Shown here: positions 33,944 through 44,162 of the stretch, piece after piece | Layout: the number at the start of each line of letters is the position of its first letter | Numbering within the stretch: position 1 is the stretch's first letter | From: Paraburkholderia tropica | GTDB lineage: Bacteria > Pseudomonadota > Gammaproteobacteria > Burkholderiales > Burkholderiaceae | Assembly: GCF_900109265.1 (NCBI RefSeq) | Contig: NZ_FNZM01000014.1 | Coordinates: 124,001-188,000 of the forward strand | DNA: 64,000 nucleotides | Direction of reading: 5' to 3' | Position numbers and translations under genes: made by a program | The notes under the pieces: generated by a model | Databases searched by the model: none | What the model was told of the DNA's origin: nothing | Seen by the model: the letters and a program-made list of their open reading frames with translations, nothing else

Positions 33944-35080
33944 TCATTCGTCCGATTTCACGCCAAGCATCTCGCGAATATGTGCGAGCGTGCTGTCGTC
34001 CTTGACCACTGTCGAAAGCCATTGATGCAGCGGCATGCCGGCCCACTCGGCCGCTTTATCGGCGAGATACGCGACCGGGCTATGCGGTTCGGTCTGGCGG
34101 AAGTAATCGGCCACCGCGCGCAATTGCGCAACGGCATCCGCGCGGCTTTCAATGCCGCCATGCGCGCGGGGTTGAACGCGAGTCGGGGTCAGCACGTGAT
34201 CCTCATTGGACAAAGGCGTCTTGAAGCTCGGTTCCGAGCGCTCCTGTGCGCCGCGCGCCGCACCATGTGCGTCGCCTTGCGCCGATTGATCCGCCACGGG
34301 CGGCTTCTGCGCAGCGTTCGGATCCACGCCCACATCGCGCGCAAAACGCTCGAGCAACCGATACACATCGTCATAGGCATCGCGCGTTTGACGAAAGCTC
34401 GGCGCAGCGTCGCCGGCGCGGCGTTCGAGTTCCGCATCGAGTGCGCCGAGTGCGGCTTCGAATGTTTTAAATTGCGCGAGCAGCGCTTCATAAAATGCCG
34501 GCGCCGTGCCGCGCCGCGAAGCGTCGATCTGTTCCACCGACGGCTTGCCGCGCGCAATATCGGCCGCGTTGTCGGGGTCGCGTTTGACGGCCTGCGCGAC
34601 GTGTTGCGCAACTTCCCAATCGAGCGTGCTAAACGCCGTGCCCGATTGGGTGAGCGGCACCGCTCGCAGCAATTCCGCCGAGCGCCCCGCGAGCCAGGCC
34701 ACATTGCCCAGGCGCGACTCCACGTCATCGCCTTCGGGCAGCGGATGCACGCCGTCCCAGAAGCGATCCACGATCCCCGTGAGCACCGAAAAGCCTTGCG
34801 TGAGGCCCGGCACGCCTTCCTGGATTGCGAGCGCCTCGGTAAGCCATACCGCGAGGCGCAGATCCTTCGTTTGCGTGGCGAGCAGCGCCGTGCAACGCTC
34901 GATCACGAGCGGCCAGTCGGCTTCCTTGATTTCCGTGACCCATTCGCCTTGGTCGAGCGACGGGTCGTCGAAGCGACGCGCGTAAGCAATCGTGTCGAAA
35001 TCCGCGGAGAACAGCAGATCTTCGCCACACGGCGAGGTTTCGTTGATGGGCGCGAGCAGCGCGGTGTAATCGTTCGACAT
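33944..35080 (-). CDS. tssA: T6SS protein TssA
   Basis: A 378-residue TssA with an N-terminal ImpA domain (PINETSPCGEDLLFSADFD, then VWLTEALAIQEGVPG and FWDGVHPLPEGDD). The C-terminal half ends with a helical region (AVAQLRAVADYFRQTEPHSP, VAYLADKAAEWAGMPL). TssA primes assembly of the sheath and stays at its growing end. It begins one base before the tssH stop, and vgrG follows after a 20-bp gap, so vgrG belongs to the same transcription unit. Confidence 0.94.
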   Translation of the reverse strand: MSNDYTALLAPINETSPCGEDLLFSADFDTIAYARRFDDPSLDQGEWVTEIKEADWPLVIERCTALLATQTKDLRLAVWLTEALAIQEGVPGLTQGFSVLTGIVDRFWDGVHPLPEGDDVESRLGNVAWLAGRSAELLRAVPLTQSGTAFSTLDWEVAQHVAQAVKRDPDNAADIARGKPSVEQIDASRRGTAPAFYEALLAQFKTFEAALGALDAELERRAGDAAPSFRQTRDAYDDVYRLLERFARDVGVDPNAAQKPPVADQSAQGDAHGAARGAQERSEPSFKTPLSNEDHVLTPTRVQPRAHGGIESRADAVAQLRAVADYFRQTEPHSPVAYLADKAAEWAGMPLHQWLSTVVKDDSTLAHIREMLGVKSDE

Positions 35081-35081
35081 A

Positions 35082-37760
35082 TCAATTCACGGTGTATTCG
35101 ATCTCGCCAGCCTCGTTGGCGCGCACTGTCACGCGCGCGAGCGCGGTGCCTTCTGCGATGCGTTCGAGCACGTATTGCGCAAGCTCGGGCAGCAACGTGC
35201 CATTGAGGATGTGATCGACATTGCGCGCACCCGAATCGACTTCGGTGCAGCGCGCGAGCACGGCGTCGACGAGCGTATCGTCCCACTCGAAAGTGGCGCC
35301 ATGATTCGCTTCGATCCGCCGGCGAATGCGTTCGAGTTTGAGTTCGATGATCTCGGCGAGCACGTCGTCGGAGATCGGGTAATACGGTACGACTTTCATG
35401 CGCCCGAGGAATGCAGGCTTGAATGTCTTGTAGAGTTGCGGACGCAGCAATTCGGCCAGCGCGTCGGCGTCGGGCAATTCCTCGGCGGATTTATTCAGGC
35501 ACGCCTGCATGACCGCCGACGAACCCACATTCGAAGTCAGAATAATGAGCGTATTGCGGAAGTCGATTGCGCGCCCTTCCGCATCATCCATCGTGCCCTT
35601 GTCGAAGATCTGGAAAAACATTTCCAGCACATCGGGATGGGCCTTTTCCACTTCGTCGAGCAGCACGACCGAATACGGATTGCGACGCACGGCTTCGGTC
35701 AGCACACCGCCTTCGCCATAACCGACATAACCCGGCGGCGAGCCTTTGAGGCCCGACACGCTATGCGCTTCCTGATATTCGCTCATATTGATGGTGACGA
35801 GTTTGCGCTCGCCGCCATAAAGAATATCGGCGAGCGCAAGCGCCGTTTCCGTTTTACCGACACCCGACGGGCCGACGAACATGAATACGCCACGCGGCTT
35901 ATCCGGATCTTCCAGGTTCGCGCCTGCCGTGCGAACGCGTTGCGCAATCGCTTCGAGCGCGTGGTCCTGACCGATCACGCGCTCGCCGAGCAGCGGACTC
36001 AGGTTCAGCACCGTTTTAATTTCGTCCTTCACCATCCGGCCGAGCGGAATGCCTGTCCACGACGACACGACTTCGGCCACGACATGCGCATCCACTTGCA
36101 GCGGCACCATCGGACCATCGCCTTGCAACGCATGCAATTGCTCGACGAGTGCGGGCAGCGCGGCGCGCGCGTCGTCGGCGTCGCGTGCAAGCGCAGCGTC
36201 GGCGGCGGCTTCGCGCGAAGCATCGATACGCGCGCGCAGCGCAGCGATCTGCGTGACGAGTTCGTGTTCTTGCGCATAACGCGCTTCGTCTTCGGCCACT
36301 TCAGCGGCGCTGGCTTCGCGTTCCACTTTGAGCGCGGCGAGCCGTTCTTCGTGCGCCGCGCCATTCGCCGCTTCGCGTTCGAGCGCGGCGATTTCGGCGT
36401 CGACGCGTTCAATATGGCGCTTGCCGTCGTCGATCGCACCAGGCGTTGCGCTATGCGCGAGCGCGACTTTCGCGCAAGCGGTATCGAGCACGCTCACGGC
36501 CTTATCAGGCAATTGACGCGCGCTGATATAGCGATGCGAAAGTCGCACGGCCTCGGTAATCGCCTCGTCGAGAATGCGCACGTTGAAATGCTTTTCCATC
36601 AACGCGGTCATGCCGCGCAGCATCGAAGCCGCGAGCGTTTCGCTCGGCTCTTCGATCTTCACAACCTGAAAACGCCTGGCAAGCGCCGCGTCTTTCTCGA
36701 AGTACTTTTTGTATTCGCTCCACGTGGTCGCGGCGATCGTGCGCAATTCGCCGCGCGCGAGTGCGGGCTTGAGCAGATTGGCGGCATCGTTCTGGCCCGC
36801 CTGACCGCCCGCGCCAATGATCGTGTGCGCTTCGTCGATGAACAGCACGATCGGCTGCGGGCTTTTCTTCACTTCGTCGATCACGCTCTTCAGGCGATTT
36901 TCGAATTCGCCCTTCACGCTCGCGCCGGCTTGCAGCAAGCCCATATCGAGCACACGCAACGCAACGTTGCGCAGCGCCTCGGGCACGTCGCCTTCCGCAA
37001 TGCGCAGTGCGAGCCCTTCGACCACCGCCGTTTTACCGACGCCCGGTTCGCCCGTGAGAATCGGGTTGTTCTGGCGGCGGCGCATGAGAATGTCGATGGT
37101 CTGGCGAATTTCGCCTTCGCGGCCGATCACCGGATCGACGCGGCCTTCGCGCGCTCGCTGCGTGAGGTCGGTCGTATACGTGTCGAGCGCAGGCGTTTTC
37201 GACGGGCCGCCGTTCGATCGCACTTCACCGTCCGCGTCCGATGCCGAGGGTTGCGCCGCTGCACACTCGGCGTCGCGCGGGGCGGCTTCGACCGACCCTT
37301 GCGTCAATTCGTCGAAACTGTGCTTGAGTTCGGCAACCGGCACCTCGCCCAGACGCGAAGACATGCGATGCGCGAATTGCGCGAGATCGGGCGCACTCAG
37401 TAGCGCGAGCAGCAAATGTCCCGAGCGGATACGCCCGATCTGCGTGTCGAGCGAGGCAATCAACCAGGCCTGTTCAAACAGCGCGATCAAATGCGGCGAG
37501 AATACCGGCGTACGCGTATTGCCGGTTTTCAGTTGCTGCAATTCGCGTTCGAGATCGGCGCGCACGGCATGCGGATCGATACGCGACGCGCGCAGCGCGC
37601 ACACCAGATCGCTCGTGGGCTCTTCGAGCAAGGCGAGGAACAGGTGCTCCAGATCGACTTCGTAATGCCCCCGCGAAAGGCACGCGCTGGCCGCGCGTTC
37701 GGCCGCGAGACGGCAGGTGGAGTTGAGCTTGGTGATGAGGGTCTTGAGAGGCGTGCTCAT
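35082..37760 (-). CDS. tssH: T6SS sheath-recycling AAA+ ATPase ClpV (TssH)
   Basis: An 892-residue Clp-type ATPase. It has an N-terminal double repeat of the sheath-binding domain (AAERAASACLSRGHYEVDLEH), a first AAA+ module with Walker A GEPGVGKT at residues 237-244, a coiled-coil middle region, a second Walker A GPSGVGKT at 630-637, and a D2-small domain. ClpV disassembles contracted TssB/TssC sheath. It starts 37 bp after the tssG stop and ends 1 bp before tssA. Confidence 0.96.
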   Translation of the reverse strand: MSTPLKTLITKLNSTCRLAAERAASACLSRGHYEVDLEHLFLALLEEPTSDLVCALRASRIDPHAVRADLERELQQLKTGNTRTPVFSPHLIALFEQAWLIASLDTQIGRIRSGHLLLALLSAPDLAQFAHRMSSRLGEVPVAELKHSFDELTQGSVEAAPRDAECAAAQPSASDADGEVRSNGGPSKTPALDTYTTDLTQRAREGRVDPVIGREGEIRQTIDILMRRRQNNPILTGEPGVGKTAVVEGLALRIAEGDVPEALRNVALRVLDMGLLQAGASVKGEFENRLKSVIDEVKKSPQPIVLFIDEAHTIIGAGGQAGQNDAANLLKPALARGELRTIAATTWSEYKKYFEKDAALARRFQVVKIEEPSETLAASMLRGMTALMEKHFNVRILDEAITEAVRLSHRYISARQLPDKAVSVLDTACAKVALAHSATPGAIDDGKRHIERVDAEIAALEREAANGAAHEERLAALKVEREASAAEVAEDEARYAQEHELVTQIAALRARIDASREAAADAALARDADDARAALPALVEQLHALQGDGPMVPLQVDAHVVAEVVSSWTGIPLGRMVKDEIKTVLNLSPLLGERVIGQDHALEAIAQRVRTAGANLEDPDKPRGVFMFVGPSGVGKTETALALADILYGGERKLVTINMSEYQEAHSVSGLKGSPPGYVGYGEGGVLTEAVRRNPYSVVLLDEVEKAHPDVLEMFFQIFDKGTMDDAEGRAIDFRNTLIILTSNVGSSAVMQACLNKSAEELPDADALAELLRPQLYKTFKPAFLGRMKVVPYYPISDDVLAEIIELKLERIRRRIEANHGATFEWDDTLVDAVLARCTEVDSGARNVDHILNGTLLPELAQYVLERIAEGTALARVTVRANEAGEIEYTVN

Positions 37761-37797
37761 GTCGTGAAGTCGGTCCGGGCGGAGTTCCAGTCAGTCG

Positions 37798-38883
37798 TCA
37801 GTGGGTGACATGCAATTCGTAATGCGCGTCGGCGCGATCGCGATCGGCTTCGTGGGTGCAAAGGAACGCATCCCAGCCCAGGCGCGAGCCGCCGCCGAGT
37901 CGACTCGGCCCGACGTCGTCGCGCCGCAGCACGAGCCGCACTTCGTATTCGAGCGTCACGCGTCCCAGCAGCGTGAGCATGTGCTCCAGCGCGATCGCGC
38001 GTTCGCCGCCGGGCAAAAAGGCTTCGTAATCGGTTTTCGAAAGCGGACCGACGACGAGACGCGCGCGCATGTCGCGTTGCCAGACGCGCTGACCGGCGAG
38101 CGCCGTCGCGCCCAGCGCCACGTTACGCATACCGAGCATCGAGAGTTGATCGGGCGGAACGTCGTACCATTTGCCGACGAACTGCTCGATGCGCACTGGC
38201 ACATTGAAATATTCGGAGAGCGTGTTCTGCAAATACGCAGCGGAAACCGGCCGATGACGTGCGGCCGGCGCATAACCGGCAATCGCTTCATCGAGCAATG
38301 CGCCGCGTCCGCCATGCAAACTCTCGCGCGAATCGTGGTCTGCCACGCCCGCGAGCGCGAGCAGCAAGGGCATATAGCGCTCGTCGCGATCGAGTTCGTA
38401 ATGGAACGGCAAACGGTATTTTTTCCACGCGGAATAAAACAACGCCGTCGCGCGATTGGAAAATACGTCGAAGAATTCACGCGCGGCGCGGTCGCGCTTG
38501 AGCTGCTCGCGCGCGATCAACTGCTCCGTATAGTGCAGCGGCAATGCGCCCTGCCCGCCGAGCAAGCCAAAAAACGCAGGTGTGATTTCCACCTGGTCGA
38601 GACGTTCCTCATCGAGTGCGGCAGCGCGTTGCTCGGGTTCGGCGAGTCGCGTCCCGGTTTCGTCGTACGAGGCAGCCTGTTCGATTTCGCTGGGCGGAAA
38701 GCCCAGCGAGAGCGTGTTGCGGAACGCCACGCGATGCGTGAGGACGTCGCGCTGGCGATCCTGCTTCTTGTCGACGAACCAGCGTTCGAGCAGACGCACC
38801 GCCTGAAAAAATTCAAAGCGGTGCGGCTCGTCGAGCAGACGCTCGATTACACGAGGATCGAATCGCCGCTGCGGGGCTTGCAT
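37798..38883 (-). CDS. tssG: T6SS baseplate protein TssG
   Basis: A 361-residue TssG (EPHRFEFFQAVRLLERWF, FRNTLSLGFPPSEIEQA, FFGLLGGQGALPLHYTE). It forms the baseplate wedge with TssE, TssF and TssK. The ATG at 38883 lies within tssF, giving a 37-bp overlap; a longer frame to 39276 would run inside tssF and is rejected. Confidence 0.95.
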   Translation of the reverse strand: MQAPQRRFDPRVIERLLDEPHRFEFFQAVRLLERWFVDKKQDRQRDVLTHRVAFRNTLSLGFPPSEIEQAASYDETGTRLAEPEQRAAALDEERLDQVEITPAFFGLLGGQGALPLHYTEQLIAREQLKRDRAAREFFDVFSNRATALFYSAWKKYRLPFHYELDRDERYMPLLLALAGVADHDSRESLHGGRGALLDEAIAGYAPAARHRPVSAAYLQNTLSEYFNVPVRIEQFVGKWYDVPPDQLSMLGMRNVALGATALAGQRVWQRDMRARLVVGPLSKTDYEAFLPGGERAIALEHMLTLLGRVTLEYEVRLVLRRDDVGPSRLGGGSRLGWDAFLCTHEADRDRADAHYELHVTH

Positions 38884-40685
38884 CGCAGGATCTCCTCGCC
38901 AGTAAATTTCGAAATCACGACCAGTTGCACGAAACTGTTGATATGCACATACAGGCCGAAGAACACGTCGAGCACCCGCGCGAACGTGCCGAGACTCGTG
39001 CCGACAAAATGGTCCTCGTCCACGGTCACGCGAATTTCCACGCCGCGCACGAAGGTGGCGAACGGTTTGCCGGGCAACCATTGCACGGCGGCGCGCTGCT
39101 CCACGTCGACGATGCCGTCGATATGGCGCGACGACACGGCGCTGCGCCGCAAATCGTAGAGCGCGAGCATTTCCTTGAGCGTGGTCGCACCGCCGCTCGC
39201 CAGCGAAACGTGACTGAGCGCGAGATGCGAAATCAGACGCCAATGCGCGGCCTGGCGTCGCTCGAAACGCGCGCACGACGTGGGCCGCGCGAGCAGCGCA
39301 ATCTGATTCACGAGCGAGCCGCCTTCGAGAAACAGGTCGCCGCCTTCCAGGCCCACGGCGAGACCGGCGGGCAAATCGCGGTTCGTGCAGGTCAGTTCGA
39401 GGCTCAGCGTATCGGTTTGTTCGACCGCGGGGTCGAAGTCAATATCGACAATCGAAATTTCAGTTTCGTAACCCGGGCTTTTCTGCGCGACGGCTTCATC
39501 GCGTCGTGCAAACCAGTAATGACCGGCGCGCGACGCTTCGCCATGACGCAGCGAATAAAACGGCCGGAATTCCACCACTGATTCCGCATCGGCGCGCTGT
39601 TGCACGAGTTTGACCGAGTCGATCGAATAGACTTCGTACGCGAACGCGCGGCGTGCCTCGGCCACCACTGGATATGCGATGCTTTGGTGATTAAGGCGAA
39701 TAGGCTCGCCGTGCTGCTTGAAGAGATTGACGACCGGCGTGCAGAAGAGCCGCAGATGATGTGCCGCGAGCGTGTCGAGCAGCCGCGCCTCATGCGAATC
39801 GCCGCGCACTTCCTTGAGCACGACATGCAGCGTGAGCCGCTGGCAGCGGCCCGCGGCGGATGCCAGCGCGCCCAGATCGAAATCGACGAAATCGAATTTC
39901 GCGGGAAATGCAAAATACTCCGTGAGCAGCCGATAGGCGGGGTGCGAGCGCGAAGGAAAATCGATCAGCGCTTCGTCGTCGCTAAAACCGGCCTGACGAT
40001 ACGGCAATTCCGGCAGCGCGCGCCAGCGACCGCTGCGATCGGATTCGACCCATGCACCCAGCGCGTTCACGAACAGGCAGTCGCCGAGCGCCGCGATAAA
40101 AGATTGCTCGCCGTGCAGATACGTGCGCAATTGCGGCAATTTCAACGTCGCAAGATCGAGTTGCGGCGAAGTCGATTCAATCGTGATTGAAATAACGCCC
40201 GTGGCGTCGCCGGGCAGCACGATCGAACTCGGCGCCATCGCCACCGGCATATAGCGCGCTTCGCTGATCCGCACCGGCGCAAGCGTCACGTCATAAGCGG
40301 TGCGAAAACGGCATTGCACGCCGCGCAGCGGGCGCGACTTGAGTTCGGTGCCGCGCTCGATCGTGGCCGGCGCGGTGAGCTGCGTGAACGACGCCGTGTT
40401 GCCGATCTGCGCGATCGAACACGCCGGAAAAGGCCGCAGATAATGCGGATAGAGGACTTCGAGCAGCGCCTCGGTGAATTCCGGGTAATCGTCGTCGAGA
40501 CGCTTGTTGATACGCGCGCCCAGCAACGCGAACGACTCGATCATGCGCTCGACGTGCGGGTCCTCGCAGTGCTCGCCGCTCATCGCGAGACGGGCCGCGA
40601 TCTTCGGGTAGCGCTCGGCGAATTCGCGCGAATAACGTCGCAAGAACGACAATTCGCGCTCGTAATACGGCAACAACTCTTCCAT
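38847..40685 (-). CDS. tssF: T6SS baseplate protein TssF
   Basis: A 612-residue TssF. The N-terminus is diagnostic: LLPYYERELSFLRRYSREFA, then PHVERMIESFALLGARINKR and LYPHYLRPFPACSIAQ. GGGGAG five bases upstream supports ATG 40685. It is the main wedge protein of the baseplate. The 37-bp overlap with tssG indicates coupled synthesis in a fixed ratio. Confidence 0.96.
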   Translation of the reverse strand: MEELLPYYERELSFLRRYSREFAERYPKIAARLAMSGEHCEDPHVERMIESFALLGARINKRLDDDYPEFTEALLEVLYPHYLRPFPACSIAQIGNTASFTQLTAPATIERGTELKSRPLRGVQCRFRTAYDVTLAPVRISEARYMPVAMAPSSIVLPGDATGVISITIESTSPQLDLATLKLPQLRTYLHGEQSFIAALGDCLFVNALGAWVESDRSGRWRALPELPYRQAGFSDDEALIDFPSRSHPAYRLLTEYFAFPAKFDFVDFDLGALASAAGRCQRLTLHVVLKEVRGDSHEARLLDTLAAHHLRLFCTPVVNLFKQHGEPIRLNHQSIAYPVVAEARRAFAYEVYSIDSVKLVQQRADAESVVEFRPFYSLRHGEASRAGHYWFARRDEAVAQKSPGYETEISIVDIDFDPAVEQTDTLSLELTCTNRDLPAGLAVGLEGGDLFLEGGSLVNQIALLARPTSCARFERRQAAHWRLISHLALSHVSLASGGATTLKEMLALYDLRRSAVSSRHIDGIVDVEQRAAVQWLPGKPFATFVRGVEIRVTVDEDHFVGTSLGTFARVLDVFFGLYVHINSFVQLVVISKFTGEEILRCKPRSGDSILV

Positions 40686-40755
40686 CGCGACTCCCCGCCC
40701 CCCAAAACTACCTGTGCAGCCGCGGCGCGTGACAGTCCGCGGCCGTTGCCGTGCT

Positions 40756-41235
40756 TCAGGTCTTCGCGCGTGCGCGCGAGACCGAATACTGCAGCGTCGA
40801 AGGCTGCAGCAATGCATCGAAGTTTACCGGCTCTTCGGCCGGATGCACGACCAGTAATGCCTGAATAGCGAAATTCAGCACGCTGGTCGAGCGCGAATTC
40901 AATTCGAGCGACACCGTCACACGTTGCAGGCGCGGTTCGTGCCGCTCGATTGCCTGCTGGATCGACTTGCAGATAAAGGCGCGATCGTAATGGCTCGCGA
41001 GACTCAAACCCGCGAAATCGTTCAGGCCGTAAGTCAGCAGGGATTTACGGCATTCAGGCAATTGCGCAAGCATGTGCTCGGTGAAGGCGATTCGCGTATT
41101 CAGAATCGACTCCAGATCGCGCGCCACCGTCGCTTTCAGTTCGTCCAGCGACAATTGCCGCATCGCGGCAGGTGCCGGCGAATGCGGTTCGTCGTCGAAC
41201 AGCTTGTCGAAGAAACTGGGCTCGAAACGTTTCAT
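40756..41235 (-). CDS. tssE: T6SS baseplate protein TssE (gp25-like)
   Basis: A protein of about 159 residues with a gp25-like domain: RDLESILNTRIAF, then LLTYGLNDFAGLSL and HEPRLQRVTVSLE. ATG 41235 (giving MKRFEPSFFDKLF) fits family N-termini better than the ATG at 41259, which lies in a GC-rich leader. It initiates sheath polymerisation on the baseplate. Confidence 0.93.
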   Translation of the reverse strand: MKRFEPSFFDKLFDDEPHSPAPAAMRQLSLDELKATVARDLESILNTRIAFTEHMLAQLPECRKSLLTYGLNDFAGLSLASHYDRAFICKSIQQAIERHEPRLQRVTVSLELNSRSTSVLNFAIQALLVVHPAEEPVNFDALLQPSTLQYSVSRARAKT

Positions 41236-41306
41236 CAAACCATCCGGCGTCGCATGCAATGAAAACCGGGCGGCGCGCCCTGCGCCCCACCCGGTTCAAC
41301 GACACC

Positions 41307-41810
41307 TTAGACCGCGTAGGTCTTGTCGTTCTTCGTCAGGCTCCATGCGCCCTGCGCGTTACCTCCCTGGTTGCCGCCGATCTTCTGCTGCGTGTACTTC
41401 CACTGCACGGCCGCGTACTTGAGCGAAAACTCTTCGGTCGGCAGGCCTTCGCCAACGACCGTCGGCGTGATGCTCGAAATGATCACGTACTTGAGCTTCA
41501 CTTCGAGGTACTTGATGCGGTTGCCTTCGCCGTCCGAACGCATGAAGTCGATGGTGACTTCGTCGAACGTCGTGCCGCCCGAAGCGTGCTGATACAGCAG
41601 CGGGCTGACCACGTCGATGTCCTTCGTGAAGCGCATATCGGCGTGTTCGCAGCGTTCCGACGTGTGGCCGCCGGCCGTCGATGCCGTTGCCGAACGCGGT
41701 TGCAGGATCGAGTGACTCCACGAGTCGATTTCGATCCAGTTAGCGTGGTCCTTATCCTGCGATTCGCCCTTGATCGCGGGATTGCCGAATTTTAGATAGA
41801 TGTCCTTCAT
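41307..41810 (-). CDS. hcp: T6SS tube protein Hcp (TssD)
   Basis: A 167-residue Hcp (DIYLKFGNPAIKGESQDKDH, then FTKDIDVVSPLLYQHAS and KYAAVQWKYTQQ). Hexamers stack into the expelled inner tube. The gene has its own 249-bp upstream region with a strong hairpin, which may set the high hcp expression relative to the other genes. Confidence 0.97.
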   Translation of the reverse strand: MKDIYLKFGNPAIKGESQDKDHANWIEIDSWSHSILQPRSATASTAGGHTSERCEHADMRFTKDIDVVSPLLYQHASGGTTFDEVTIDFMRSDGEGNRIKYLEVKLKYVIISSITPTVVGEGLPTEEFSLKYAAVQWKYTQQKIGGNQGGNAQGAWSLTKNDKTYAV

Positions 41811-41935
41811 AACGTATCGCTCCCCATAGAGGTGGTTTATACGGCGGCGCGAGGCTCGAAGCCGGGCCGCCCGATGGACCGCTCACACTTGGCGCGGGCC
41901 CCATTTACACGAGGCCTCTACACCGGATGCACCGC

Positions 41936-41967
41936 ATTGCCTGCACCGTTCTGGCGGTGCAGGCAAT
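41936..41967. promoter_or_regulatory. Perfect 13-bp stem-loop between tssC and hcp
   Basis: ATTGCCTGCACCG (41936-41948) pairs perfectly with CGGTGCAGGCAAT (41955-41967) across a 6-nt loop. It lacks a U tract on either strand. Sited in the tssC-hcp gap, it may be a processing or stability element that separates hcp message from the upstream genes. Confidence 0.55.
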
Positions 41968-42059
41968 CGCGTTCGGCGCATTCTCAATTCCCTTTGTGCG
42001 GCTTTCTTTCCGTCGTCTTGATTGCCGCTTTCGATGACGCGCCCGTTACGACGCTTGCA

Positions 42060-43556
42060 TTACGAATTAGCCGGCTTCGGCAGATCCGCCACGAGACGCA
42101 GCGAGATCGACAGTTCGTCGAGCTGGAAGTGCGGACGCAGGAACGCGACCGAACGATACGCACCCGGACGCCCCGGAATTTCCGCGACCTGAATCGACGC
42201 TTCGCGCAGCGGGAACTGTGCCTTCTGTTCCTGCGTGGCGTTGTCGTCGAGCAGTACGTATTGCGAAATCCAGCGATTCAGGAACACTTCGACGTTTTGC
42301 GCCGAAGCGAAGCTGCCGATCTTGTCGCGCATCATCGCCTTCAGGTAGTGCGCCACGCGCGATACCGAGAAGATGTATTGAAGCTGCGCGGAGAGCACGG
42401 CATTCGCATTGGCGCTATCGGTGCTGTACTTCTTCGCTTTCTGCACCGATTGCGCGGCGAAAAACGCGGCATAATCGGAATTTTTGCAGTGGACGAGCGG
42501 AATGAAACCGAGGTCGCTCAGTTCCTTTTCGCGGCGGTCCGTGATGGCGATTTCGGTCGGGCACTTGAGCGCGATTTCGCCGTCGTCGGTCTTGAAGGTG
42601 TGCGTCGGCAGATCTTCCACGAGACCGCCGCCTTCCACGCCGCGAATCGCCGCGCACCAGCCGAAGTCGTCGAACGCTGCCGTCAGGCGCGCGCCGAAGG
42701 CCCACGCCGCGTTGCACCAGAGGTATTTGCTGTGATCGGTGCCGTCCACGTCTTCAACGAAGTTGAAGCCTTCCGCCGTCGCACCGTCTTTCGGATTGAA
42801 CGGCAGGCGGCCCAGGAAGCGCGGCAGCGTCAGACCCACGTAGCGCGAATCCTCGGCGTCGCGGAACGACTTCCACTTCGCGTATTCGACGGTGTCGAAC
42901 ACCTTGCCCAGATCGCGCGGCTTGCCGAGATCGGCAAACGATTCGAGGCCCATCAACTCCGGCGAAGCCGAAGCGATGAATGGCGCGTGTGCGGCCGCGG
43001 CGACATGCGACATCTGTTCGATGAAGTACATGTCTTCGGGCTGGCGCGTGATTTCGTAATCGCCGATCAGCGTGCCGAAAGGCGCGCCGCCGAACGTGCC
43101 GAATTCTTCTTCATAGACCTTCTTGAAGAGCGCGCTCTGGTCGAATTCGACCGCGGCTTTGAAGTCGCGCACGACGTCGCGCTTCGGTGCGTGCAGCGCC
43201 TTGATCTTGATGGTCTGGCCGGTATTGCTTTCCTTGCACAGATAATCGAGGCCGCGCCACGTGCTTTCGAGGCGCTGAAATTCCGGCGCATGCATCACCG
43301 CGCTCAATTGCTCGGAAATCAGGCGGTCGAGTTCGGCCACGCGCGCGTCGATGGTCGCGGACAGATTGTTCGACACGACCACGGTGCCGTCGAGCACCTG
43401 ATGCACGAGTTCGCCGATCAGGTCCTTCGCACGCGCGTGCTCCGAATCCGATTTCGCGACCTTGCTCTTTTCGACAATGCTGTCGAGCAGTGAAGACGTG
43501 CTGCCGTCTTCGGCTTCGATGGCCGCGCTTTGCGCGGCTGCGGTTTGCTGATTCAT
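42060..43556 (-). CDS. tssC: T6SS sheath large subunit TssC
   Basis: A 498-residue TssC (VIEMDRLISEQLSA-like region around residues 70-85, LESTWRGLDYLC, GALIGDYEI-type segment as GTLIGDYEI, then FMRLPYG replaced by LPRFLGRLPF and a conserved ANAVLSAQLQYIFSVSRVAHYLK). It pairs with TssB to form the contractile sheath. It starts 13 bp after the tssB stop. Confidence 0.96.
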   Translation of the reverse strand: MNQQTAAAQSAAIEAEDGSTSSLLDSIVEKSKVAKSDSEHARAKDLIGELVHQVLDGTVVVSNNLSATIDARVAELDRLISEQLSAVMHAPEFQRLESTWRGLDYLCKESNTGQTIKIKALHAPKRDVVRDFKAAVEFDQSALFKKVYEEEFGTFGGAPFGTLIGDYEITRQPEDMYFIEQMSHVAAAAHAPFIASASPELMGLESFADLGKPRDLGKVFDTVEYAKWKSFRDAEDSRYVGLTLPRFLGRLPFNPKDGATAEGFNFVEDVDGTDHSKYLWCNAAWAFGARLTAAFDDFGWCAAIRGVEGGGLVEDLPTHTFKTDDGEIALKCPTEIAITDRREKELSDLGFIPLVHCKNSDYAAFFAAQSVQKAKKYSTDSANANAVLSAQLQYIFSVSRVAHYLKAMMRDKIGSFASAQNVEVFLNRWISQYVLLDDNATQEQKAQFPLREASIQVAEIPGRPGAYRSVAFLRPHFQLDELSISLRLVADLPKPANS

Positions 43557-43569
43557 TGCGTCCCCCGCC

Positions 43570-44100
43570 TCATTCGCCCTTGGGTTCGTCTTCCGACGGG
43601 TCTTTGCGAGTGTTCTCCGCGAGCGCCTGCAACTGCTGCGTATTGGAGAGCACTTCGCTCAGCAGGTCTTCGAGCTTGTCGTTGCCCGCGAGCTTGTTGC
43701 GCAGATCCGCGAGCTTCGAACGCGCGTCGAGCAGGCGGCGCAGCGGCTCGACCTGAGCCACGACCTCGTCCGGATTGAAATCGGCCATCGACTTGAAGCG
43801 CAGATCGACGGCGAATTTGCCGCCCGCTTCGCTCAGGCGGTTTTCCACCTGAAACGCGGCGCGCGGCTCGATGCCTTTCATCACGTCGTCGAAATTGTCG
43901 CGATCGATATTGATGAACTTGCGGTCGCGCAGCTTGGGCTGCTCGATTTCCGACTGACCGGCCAGATCGCCCATGACGCCGACGACGAACGGCAGTTCCT
44001 TCACTTCGATCGCATCGCCACGCTCGACCTCGTAGGTCAGCTGGACGCGCGGCGGCCGCACTTTCTGCAAGCGCTTCTGGATGCTTTCTTTCTTTGCCAT
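43570..44100 (-). CDS. tssB: T6SS sheath small subunit TssB
   Basis: A 176-residue TssB (ESIQKRLQKVRPPRVQLTYEV, LPFVVGVMGDLAG, FINIDRDNFDDVMKGI, then RFKSMADFNPDEVVAQVEPL). It is the small sheath protein. The short helical C-terminus (LLSEVLSNTQQLQALAE) is the usual partner-binding tail. Confidence 0.97.
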   Translation of the reverse strand: MAKKESIQKRLQKVRPPRVQLTYEVERGDAIEVKELPFVVGVMGDLAGQSEIEQPKLRDRKFINIDRDNFDDVMKGIEPRAAFQVENRLSEAGGKFAVDLRFKSMADFNPDEVVAQVEPLRRLLDARSKLADLRNKLAGNDKLEDLLSEVLSNTQQLQALAENTRKDPSEDEPKGE

Positions 44101-44162
44101 CGACGGCTCCCTGCTCCCGTTTTGACCTTGTTATCGGACGTGTCGCGTGTGGTGCTCGAAAC

